A stretch of DNA of 64,000 nt, taken from NCBI RefSeq assembly GCF_001514145.1, contig NZ_KQ948677.1, positions 100,202-164,201 of the forward strand. The letters are read 5' to 3'. The stretch comes from Streptomyces canus (GTDB lineage Bacteria; Actinomycetota; Actinomycetes; Streptomycetales; Streptomycetaceae). Numbering within the stretch: position 1 is the first letter of the stretch; every line of letters starts with the position of its first letter. Positions 58,222 to 64,000 of this stretch are shown in pieces. Made by a program: the position numbers and the translations under genes. The notes under the pieces are model-generated. The model made no database searches. It saw only the letters and a program-made list of their open reading frames with translations, and had not been told where the DNA came from.

Positions 58222-58800
58222 ATGCTGGAACTCGCGATACTCGGCTTCCTGGCCGAGACCCCCCTGCCCGGACACGAGCTGCGCCGCCGCATCTCACAGC
58301 TGACCGGCTATACGCGGCCGGTCAGTGACGGCAGCCTTTATCCGGCGATCAACCGTCTGACCAAGGCGGGCTTGATAGAGCGGCGCGCCGACCCGGCCGC
58401 CGGGGCGGCCCGGTACGTGCTCAGCCTGACCGCGGCCGGACGGGCCGACATGCTTCAGCGCCTGCGCAAGCCCGCCGACCACGAGATCACCGACTTCACC
58501 CGGTTCTACGTCGTCCTGGCCTTCCTCTCCCACCTGCCCGACGTGGCCGAACAGCACGCGGTGCTGCGCAGACGGCTGGAGTTCCTGGAAGAACCGGCGA
58601 GCTTCTTCTACGACAACGAGCGGCCCCTGCGTGCCGAGGAGATCGCCGACCCCTACCGGCGGGGCATGCTGCTCACCGCCCGCGCCACCAGCCGCGCCGA
58701 ACGGACCTGGCTGCGCGAGACCCTCGGGGAGAAGCCGCCCGCATTCGGCGCCGCATGCACCGACGGCGATCTGCATGCGCCCGCCGCTCCCGCGAGCTGA
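58222..58800 (+). CDS. PadR-family transcriptional regulator
   Basis: A 192-residue PadR protein. 'MLELAILGFLAETPLPGHEL', 'RRRISQLTGYTRPVSDGSLY', 'PAINRLTKAGLIERRADPAA' and 'ARYVLSLTAAGRADMLQRL' form the winged helix; the C-terminal helical part ('FTRFYVVLAFLSHLPDVAEQ') is the dimerisation domain. The ATG at 58222 is preferred because an earlier ATG at 58198 lies in the operator. A quinone-oxidoreductase-type gene follows 20 bases later and is likely cotranscribed. Confidence 0.9.
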   Translation: MLELAILGFLAETPLPGHELRRRISQLTGYTRPVSDGSLYPAINRLTKAGLIERRADPAAGAARYVLSLTAAGRADMLQRLRKPADHEITDFTRFYVVLAFLSHLPDVAEQHAVLRRRLEFLEEPASFFYDNERPLRAEEIADPYRRGMLLTARATSRAERTWLRETLGEKPPAFGAACTDGDLHAPAAPAS

Positions 58801-58820
58801 CTGCCCACGGAGGTACCCCG

Positions 58821-59804
58821 ATGCTTGCTTCCTGGTACGACGCCCAGGGACCCGCCGCCGATGTCCTGCACGTCGGTGAACTCCCTGATCCCGTCCCCGG
58901 CCCCGGCGAGGTCCGCGTCCGCGTCACCGTCTCGGGTGTCAACCCCGGCGACACCAAGAAACGGCGCGGCTGGCTCGGCTCGTCCATGCCCTTCCCGCGG
59001 GTGATCCCGCACAGCGACGCCGCCGGAGTCATCGACGCCGTGGGCGCCCAAGTCGACGCCCGCCGCGTCGGACAGCGGGTCTGGGTCTACGGCGCCCAGT
59101 CCTACCGCTCCTTCGGCACAGCTGCTCAGTACACCGTCGTACCCGACCACCAAGCCGTACCTCTGCCAGATCATCTGAGTGATGAACTGGGGGCAAGCCT
59201 CGGCATCCCCGGCATCACCGCCCACCGCACCGTCTTCGCCGACGGCCCGGTCGACGGCCAACTGGTCCTGGTCCACGGAGTCCTTGGCGGTGTCGGCTCC
59301 CTGGCCGCCCAGCTCGCCCACTGGGCCGGCGCGACTGTGATCGCGACCGTCCGCCGCACCGCGGACCTCGACCGCGTCGACCCGGCCGTCGTCTCCCACG
59401 CCGTCGCCCTGGACACCGGGGAGCCCGCCGCTGCCATCCGCGCGTACGCGCCGCGGGGCGTCGACCGGATCATCGAGGTCGCGCTGTCCGACAACGCCGA
59501 TCTCGACAACGCCGTCGCCGCCAACAACGCCGTCATCGCCGCCTACGCCACCCGCACGGACCGCACTGAGATCCCCTTCTGGCCGCTGCTGTTCAACAAC
59601 GTCACCTTGCGGCTGCTCGGCAGCGACGACTTCCCCGCCGAGGCCAAGCGCCAGGCCGCCCGCGACCTCACCTCCGCCGCCGCCGTCGGCGCCCTCACCG
59701 TCGCCGTCGGCGACCGTCACCCCCTGGACGACATCGCCAAGGCCCACGACCACGTCGACGCCGGCGGTGGCCACGGCCGCATCCTGGTCACCATCCCCCA
59801 ATAG
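58821..59804 (+). CDS. Zinc-free NADPH:quinone reductase-type medium-chain dehydrogenase
   Basis: A 327-residue MDR enzyme: 'GEVRVRVTVSGVNPGDTKKR', 'FPRVIPHSDAAGVIDAVGAQ', the nucleotide motif 'VLVHGVLGGVGSLAAQLAHW' and 'HPLDDIAKAHDHVDAGGGHG'. GGAGG seven bases before the ATG at 58821 fixes the start. The cysteine zinc loop is absent. It probably forms an operon with padR and may be regulated with the divergent NTF2-like gene. Confidence 0.88.
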   Translation: MLASWYDAQGPAADVLHVGELPDPVPGPGEVRVRVTVSGVNPGDTKKRRGWLGSSMPFPRVIPHSDAAGVIDAVGAQVDARRVGQRVWVYGAQSYRSFGTAAQYTVVPDHQAVPLPDHLSDELGASLGIPGITAHRTVFADGPVDGQLVLVHGVLGGVGSLAAQLAHWAGATVIATVRRTADLDRVDPAVVSHAVALDTGEPAAAIRAYAPRGVDRIIEVALSDNADLDNAVAANNAVIAAYATRTDRTEIPFWPLLFNNVTLRLLGSDDFPAEAKRQAARDLTSAAAVGALTVAVGDRHPLDDIAKAHDHVDAGGGHGRILVTIPQ

Positions 59805-59836
59805 CGCAGACTCGGAACACTGCCCCGCTCAACCGC

Positions 59837-59984
59837 CTAACCCTGCGGGGCGGCCCGTCGCGCTGCCAGGCATTCGGACCAGTTCCCGCCGGCGAGGGTG
59901 GCCCAGCGGTCGGCTGTCTTGGGGCGGAGGCCGGGCAGGTCGGCGATGACCATGGGCGGCAGGTCTACGAGGGCGTCCATCATG
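59837..59984 (-). pseudogene. Possible tyrosine-recombinase/integrase C-terminal remnant
   Basis: From ATGATG at 59984 the minus strand reads 'MMDALVDLPPMVIA', then with a one-base shift 'DLPGLRPKTADRWATLAGGN' and 'WSECLAARRAAPQG'. Streptomycete integrase-like proteins end with a comparable segment (lxLPxxVLAxLLGlhpxTAxRWaxxAxGdW). It is short and frameshifted, so the assignment is tentative. Confidence 0.5.
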
Positions 59985-59989
59985 GCAGG

Positions 59990-60425
59990 GTTCCGTGCTT
60001 CATCTCACTCAGCCGTCACGGTCTCCATGCACTGCCGACCGGGCGATGAAAGCACCGCCACTCGGCAGATCCAAGTCGTTACGGCTCTCGTCGACCGCGC
60101 ACTGTGCTCCGCTCGTCGATCGCTGACGTCTGGATGAACAGCACTCGCCAACCACGCTGAACGGAGTCGCTGCAACGAACCCGCACAGCGCGCCGTGCCC
60201 GCCGGCCAAGCTGAACAGCCGCACTTCGAACGATGCCCGAACACGGCCTCCGTCTGATCCTGTGCTCCGACCAAAGAGGCACTGACCCGCCGTACTGCCG
60301 CATGCACCTGCGCACCGGGTTCTCCGCGCGGGAATGAACTACCGACAACGCCCCGGCCGCAGGGGCGACGCGGGGACATGCATGTCAGGGCTCTGTCGAG
60401 TCTGTCCAGCCAGCCGTCAGATCCG
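59990..60425. other. Stretch without recognisable genes
   Basis: Short open frames exist on both strands but none has a recognisable family, a ribosome-binding site or typical third-position bias. It follows the recombinase remnant and may be decayed sequence. Confidence 0.5.
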
Positions 60426-61028
60426 TCACGGAAGGAAGCGCGCGGACCACCGGGGTTCCACCAGACCCCATTCGGCGTCCCATTGCGCGTACCTTCTCCG
60501 GTTCAGGACCAGGCGCATGCCCGCCCCGGCCGCGTAGGATCCGGCGGCCACGCCGAACGCCGCCATAGTGCCCACCAGCCAGCCACTGGTCCTCGCGTTG
60601 AGCGTGGTCGTCGGAGGATCGGTGACATGTCCGTCACGAGTCACCCACACACGTACGGTGGAGCCCTTGGGAGTTCCCGGCTTCACCAGCGCCGCTCCCG
60701 TCCGCACGACACCGTTGAGGTCGGTCCAGCGAACCGGCGCCGGTCGCTTCACCCAGTCGCCACCCTCGGCGGTCGACGTCAGCCGGGCTGTGACGTGGTG
60801 CCGCTCCGCTGCCTGGGTCCGCACGGTGTGCATCGACGCTTCGTACGCTGTCAGTCCCGCGCTGACGGCGGCTGCCGGCAGCCCGAGGACGAGAACGACC
60901 ATCAGCAGACGGCGCATCCAGCACTCGAACGTGTCGGACGCACGCCTCAGGGCGTTCCGGCCCTTGGCCGCGTGATCGCCGCGCCTCGGCGGCTGACCGG
61001 GGGTGGATGGCGAACCTTGTGTGCTCAT
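60426..61028 (-). CDS. Rv1733c-family membrane protein
   Basis: A 200-residue protein with two membrane segments: 'RRLLMVVLVLGLPAAAVSAG' (about 40-60) and 'LVGTMAAFGVAAGSYAAGAG' (about 155-175). The extracellular part between them contains 'TARLTSTAEGGDWVKRPAPV' and 'WTDLNGVVRTGAALVKPGTP', the pattern of actinobacterial Rv1733c-like proteins, and the C-terminus 'LNRRRYAQWDAEWGLVEPRW' is also characteristic. The ATG at 61028 follows GGAAGG. In mycobacteria this family belongs to the hypoxia/dormancy regulon; the universal stress genes next door fit that theme. Confidence 0.85.
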   Translation of the reverse strand: MSTQGSPSTPGQPPRRGDHAAKGRNALRRASDTFECWMRRLLMVVLVLGLPAAAVSAGLTAYEASMHTVRTQAAERHHVTARLTSTAEGGDWVKRPAPVRWTDLNGVVRTGAALVKPGTPKGSTVRVWVTRDGHVTDPPTTTLNARTSGWLVGTMAAFGVAAGSYAAGAGMRLVLNRRRYAQWDAEWGLVEPRWSARFLP

Positions 61029-61129
61029 GACCCGCCTTCCAACAATCCGCCGACCGTCCCCCTCCACCTGCTCCCACCGTTGAACGGCAGCGGGATCGGG
61101 GCACGGGGCTTAGGGTCCCTGTCGGGCCG

Positions 61130-61728
61130 TCGGTCCTATCTGGGGAACGACCGCGACGGGGTACGGCGCGTGAGGCAGTGAGTAGCGCCTGATTGATCAG
61201 ACCCAGCTGCAGTCCCGGGTGCCCCTGTCTTCTTCATGCGCCGACGACCAGCAGGTCTGCCGACGCCGCGTCCAGCAATGCTCGGCGCGCCGGGCACTCG
61301 AACGCCTTGGGACTCGCCCGGGCGTCGCGATACCGCTGGGTCATGCCGCGCAGGGCGTCGTCGAGCACCTGACACGGCGGGCGCCGATGGGCCTCCAGGG
61401 CGTACGACGACGGTGTGGGCCGAGGGGTGAGGGACCTGAGCGGTGGGTTCCAGGTATGCACCGCCGTCAGCCGGCAGCTCCGCACCTGGGCCTTGTCGGC
61501 GAGGGCAGCGGCCTCGTGCAGCACCTCGCTCGACAGTTGCACCCTGGGAATTGTCTCCCCGGCGCGCTCCGGGCCAGCACTGGTCACGTCGGAAGGCTCG
61601 CGTTCATCGGCAGTTGCCTGCACAAGTGCAAGCGACAGCCCGTGCCGGGCCGCCCCGGCCGCGGCCAAGTCCACCGCCTCCAGGCTCGATTCGGGTCCGT
61701 CGATGCCGACCACCAAGGGAATCGCCAC
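61130..61728 (-). pseudogene. Universal stress protein, degenerate
   Basis: From a GTG at 61728 the minus strand reads 'AIPLVVGIDGPESSLEAVDL', the start of a UspA domain, but jumps from 'SSEVLHEAAALADKAQ' into the second domain ('LTAVHTWNPPLRSLTP'), so the middle (about 90 residues with the GxxG nucleotide loop) is missing. 'ASADLLVVGA' is followed by TGA, after which 'RRQGHPGLQLGLINQALL' and, in another frame, 'APYPVAVVPQ' continue. Deletion, nonsense change and frameshift make it non-functional. Divergent from the intact copy at 61936. Confidence 0.85.
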
Positions 61729-61935
61729 CGCACCCGTCTCCTCTCGTGGCGGGTGCCGCGTGCCTGCCCTCCCCCTTACGGCTCCACATGCGCCGGGGAG
61801 GATATTGGGGTACTCCTCGAAGGAGAGAAGCACCACGCTCGGCATGTCGGCGACGTCCGGAGAATGCACGCCATCGGACTCGTTCACCGTCACCCACCGT
61901 CGTATCCAGTTTCGTACGAGACGGAGGCCGCCGCC

Positions 61936-62799
61936 ATGCAGCCAGTCATCACCGTGGGCCTCGACGGCTCACCCGAGAGCCTCGCAGCCGCCCGCTGGGC
62001 CGCCGACGAGGCCGACAAGCGCAAACTCACGCTGCGCCTGATGCACGCGTGGCCACTGCTGTTGCCGGAATCGGCCCGCGTCCCTTCAGAAGTCGATCAG
62101 AACTACTGGGCGAAGCGCTTCGTTCACACCGCGCGCGCGGAACTGGAATCCAGCCACCCGGGTCTGACGATCATCGGGAGCCTGGTGGCCGACGACGCCC
62201 GGAAGGCTCTGCTCCAGGCGGCGTCGGAATCCGAGCTGATCGTGCTCGGCTCACGGGGGCTGGACTCCGTCGGAAGCTACTTCCTGGGTGACGTCAGCAT
62301 GCCGGTCGTTGCCCGGACGGAGCGGCCGGTGGTCCTGGTCCGCACCGGATACGGGACAGCGCAGCCGACGCCGGCGAGCCGTGTGGTCGTGGCATTGAAA
62401 TCCCACGGACCCAGCGACGAGCTGCTCGACTTCGCCTTCCACACCGCCGCGGTCAGAGAGGTTCCGCTCCTGGCCGTGCACGGCCAAAGCGTGCCGCTCC
62501 ACGCGCGCGTGCCCTGGGGCGTGGACCACGCCGTCGCCGAAGAGATGACACGGGACGCGCAGCAGGAGTTGGCCAAGGCCCTCCACCGCTGGCGCGAGAA
62601 GTACCCGCAGGTGGACGCGGCCCACGCCGTCCGGCTCGAGACTCCCGCGAAGGCCGTCGTGCATGCTGCCGAAGGCGCCGCGCTGCTCGTCGTCGGCCGG
62701 CGCACACACCGGCACGAGATGGCACCTCACCTGGGCCACGTGACTCATGCCGCCATCCATCACGGGCGCTGCCCCATCGCCGTCGTCCCGCATGTCTGA
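61936..62799 (+). CDS. Universal stress protein with two UspA domains
   Basis: A 287-residue tandem UspA protein. Domain 1 starts 'VITVGLDGSPESLAAARWAA' and ends 'LIVLGSRGLDSVGSYFLGDV' plus 'SMPVVARTERPVVLVR', carrying the G-2x-G-9x-G(S) ATP loop; domain 2 ('RVVVALKSHGPSDELLDFAF') ends 'LLVVGRRTHRHEMAPHLGHV' and 'THAAIHHGRCPIAVVPH' with a degenerate loop. GGAGG eight bases before the ATG. In streptomycetes such proteins often respond to hypoxia or stationary phase. Confidence 0.92.
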   Translation: MQPVITVGLDGSPESLAAARWAADEADKRKLTLRLMHAWPLLLPESARVPSEVDQNYWAKRFVHTARAELESSHPGLTIIGSLVADDARKALLQAASESELIVLGSRGLDSVGSYFLGDVSMPVVARTERPVVLVRTGYGTAQPTPASRVVVALKSHGPSDELLDFAFHTAAVREVPLLAVHGQSVPLHARVPWGVDHAVAEEMTRDAQQELAKALHRWREKYPQVDAAHAVRLETPAKAVVHAAEGAALLVVGRRTHRHEMAPHLGHVTHAAIHHGRCPIAVVPHV

Positions 62800-63012
62800 G
62801 CGGCCACCCGGCAGCCGCACGCCGTGGGGGCACTGGCCAGGCCCCAGTCTGCCGCCGCCCTTACATGGGACCGGACCGACGGGAGACGAACCACGATTCG
62901 GCGGCCCGTATCCCCGGTGCCGATGCCGCCGAAGTGCCGAGGAAGGTGATCGCAGAGCTGTCCGAAGAAGCAGGCGCCTGCATCGCCATCGAGGCCTCGC
63001 AGGTCCGTGACC
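62800..63012. other. Short intergenic stretch, possible gene remnant
   Basis: The plus strand has a coding-like phrase 'ARIPGADAAEVPRKVIAELS' followed by 'EEAGACIAIEASQVRDLTG', which runs into the 3' end of the methyltransferase gene on the other strand. I do not recognise it. It could be a fragment of a lost gene. Confidence 0.3.
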
Positions 63013-63840
63013 TCACTGGGCGCGCTGTCCGACACGGAGGACGCTCAGGTAACGGCGTGCTGCTCGGTCGCCCATCCGCGTGCGGATGCGCTCGGCGACG
63101 GCATCGAGCAGGGGCTCGCGAACATCGCGGTCGAGCCTCCGGTACGGCGACTGCGAGCGAAGGAGATCGGCAAAGCCGTCCCCGTCGAACCACTGAACGG
63201 TCGGATACCAGCGCACGAGCGTTGGGCCGAACAATCCTCCGGGATCGTCGACCAGGCCCCAGCCCTCGTCGGTGCCCCGCACGTCTTCTTCGAGTGGCGG
63301 ATGACCCCAAGCAGGGTTCCCGGGGCAGAACCGCTCGTGGAGATCGGCGGTCTCGGCATACACCTCCGGCTCTCCCGGCCGACGGACCACGACGTGGCCG
63401 AGCAGCGCCATCCAGCCTCCGGGATGGAGCATGTCGTGCGCTCGCTGCCAGCCAATCGTCGGGTCGACCCAGTGCCACGACGACGCAGCCACGAGGACAT
63501 CGAAGCGTCGACCGCGGTTGTCCCACTCCTCAAACGTCGAAGTCTCGACTTCGACGTTGCGGAAGGAGGCGACCCGGTGGCGAGCGAGCGCGGCCAGGTC
63601 CGGGCCCGGTTCGAGGGCAGTCACTGAGTACCCGAGCGCTGCCAGCGAGCGCGTCGCCTGACCGGTACCGCAGCCCACCTCCAGCACCGACGACCGTTCG
63701 CCCATGCCGGTGACGGCACCAAGGTCCGCGAACAACTCGTCGGGGTATCCCGGCCGGACCCGGTCGTAGAGCTCCGGCACCTCGTTGAACACCCGGCCGA
63801 GGGCGTGTCGATTTGGGCGCATCTCCGGATCACCAGTCAC
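63013..63840 (-). CDS. Class I SAM-dependent methyltransferase
   Basis: A 275-residue methyltransferase: 'YDRVRPGYPDELFADLGAVT', motif I 'SVLEVGCGTGQATRSLAALG', 'VTALEPGPDLAALARHRVAS', motif II 'RFDVLVAASSWHWVDPTIGW' and 'AHDMLHPGGWMALLGHV'. The WHWVDP motif is typical of the UbiE/trans-aconitate methyltransferase-like group. The GTG at 63840 overlaps the stop of the TnpB remnant (63837-63839); an ATG at 63822 is an alternative start. Substrate unknown. Confidence 0.87.
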   Translation of the reverse strand: MTGDPEMRPNRHALGRVFNEVPELYDRVRPGYPDELFADLGAVTGMGERSSVLEVGCGTGQATRSLAALGYSVTALEPGPDLAALARHRVASFRNVEVETSTFEEWDNRGRRFDVLVAASSWHWVDPTIGWQRAHDMLHPGGWMALLGHVVVRRPGEPEVYAETADLHERFCPGNPAWGHPPLEEDVRGTDEGWGLVDDPGGLFGPTLVRWYPTVQWFDGDGFADLLRSQSPYRRLDRDVREPLLDAVAERIRTRMGDRAARRYLSVLRVGQRAQ

Positions 63841-64000
63841 GAATGCACAACCTTTGGCTTCCTCCCCCGCCTAGGGCGGGGGTTTCCAGCGGTCGCCCGC
63901 TGGGGTTCCTGCTTCACCGACGACTGCCCCGTCCGGGGGGACTCCCTTTGAGGTCTTACACCGTCTCCACAGGCAGACGCCGCCAGCCCGGCGGCCAGGA
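63837..64000 (-). mobile_element. tnpB: IS200/IS605-type TnpB C-terminus and element end (partial)
   Basis: The minus-strand frame entering from the right edge reads 'LAAGLAASACGDGVRPQRES', 'SSVKQEPQRATAGNPRP' and runs on 'RRGRKPKVVHS' to a TGA at 63837-63839. 'SACG-GVRP...KQEPQRATAGNPRP' is the usual C-terminal tail of streptomycete TnpB accessory proteins. In most copies the stop comes right after GNPRP; here the frame reads through the terminal hairpin, suggesting a change at the stop. The RuvC-like core lies outside the window. Confidence 0.8.
63864..63882. repeat. Terminal hairpin of the IS200/IS605-type element
   Basis: CCCCCGCC (63864-63871), loop TAG, GGCGGGGG (63875-63882) is a perfect subterminal hairpin of the kind recognised at the ends of IS200/IS605-family elements. 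It is placed just inside the presumed left boundary at about 63840-63860. Confidence 0.7.

Noticed and set aside
61219..61935. Upstream extension of the intact universal stress protein
   Set aside because: It is antisense to the degenerate copy, and a good ribosome-binding site sits before the ATG at 61936.
1..64000. CRISPR arrays, tRNA/rRNA genes, polyketide or nonribosomal peptide synthetases
   Set aside because: No regularly spaced repeats, no cloverleaf or rRNA sequence and no KS, AT or condensation domains were seen.

Overview
The base composition (about 70% G+C), GTG and TTG starts, and the protein families present (an Rv1733c-type membrane protein, an MmyB-type XRE regulator, HxlR, PadR and MarR regulators, Tat- and lipobox-exported binding proteins, paired universal stress proteins) point to an actinomycete, most likely a Streptomyces, and to an accessory part of its chromosome. 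I saw no rRNA, tRNA, CRISPR array or core housekeeping block. Blocks of intact catabolic genes are separated by short 'graveyards' of frameshifted, truncated gene and transposase remnants.

Layout. 0-1.4 kb: end of an old-yellow-enzyme oxidoreductase, then remnants (3-hydroxybutyryl-CoA dehydrogenase, sugar permease, MBL hydrolase). 1.5-5.9 kb: minus-strand SnoaL-like protein, two alpha/beta hydrolases, a broken SDR and an enoyl-CoA hydratase, divergent from an HxlR regulator. 6.7-7.1 kb: remnants of a divergent OYE/TetR pair. 7.2-10.6 kb: acyl-CoA ligase, SDR and hydrolase operon. 10.9-11.4 kb: transposase remnant. 11.5-13.2 kb: Tat-exported binding protein divergent from a MarR regulator across two palindromes. 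13.2-14.2 kb: LysR and glutamate dehydrogenase remnants. 14.3-18.1 kb: alcohol dehydrogenase, SDR, D-2-hydroxyacid dehydrogenase, LysR. 18.4-25.0 kb: 5-oxoprolinase (pxpABC), MHS transporter, SDR, aminotransferase and RraA-type aldolase operon. 25.0-26.1 kb: remnants.

26.3-47.3 kb is the largest catabolic island. It holds a Zn alcohol dehydrogenase; a long overlapping operon (crotonase, Zn-ribbon/OB protein, SCP2-type thiolase, acyl-CoA dehydrogenase, APH-type kinase, second acyl-CoA dehydrogenase, two SDRs, crotonase with a repeat leader, thiolase); a TetR; a lipoprotein binding protein; two NTF2-like proteins; an EthD protein; an acyl-CoA ligase; an MBL hydrolase; and a second SDR-kinase-acyl-CoA dehydrogenase set divergent from a second TetR. 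The kinase plus acyl-CoA dehydrogenase plus SDR pairing occurs twice and resembles the levulinate (LvaA/LvaC/LvaD) and ACAD10/11 route, in which a 4-hydroxyacyl-CoA is phosphorylated and then dehydrated. I infer that the island degrades 4-hydroxy- or 4-oxo-acids, or compounds that yield them. A shared TTCAGTTCAG-type element in front of four transcription units suggests one TetR regulon.

47.4-64 kb: a mosaic of small units (VOC protein, methyltransferases, esterase, monooxygenase, AraC with SDR, quinone-oxidoreductase-type enzymes, XRE, NTF2-like protein with PadR, Rv1733c protein, universal stress proteins) mixed with fragments of ISAs1 transposase, carbonic anhydrase, a CDF transporter and a recombinase, ending in the C-terminus of an IS200/IS605-type TnpB protein that runs off the window.
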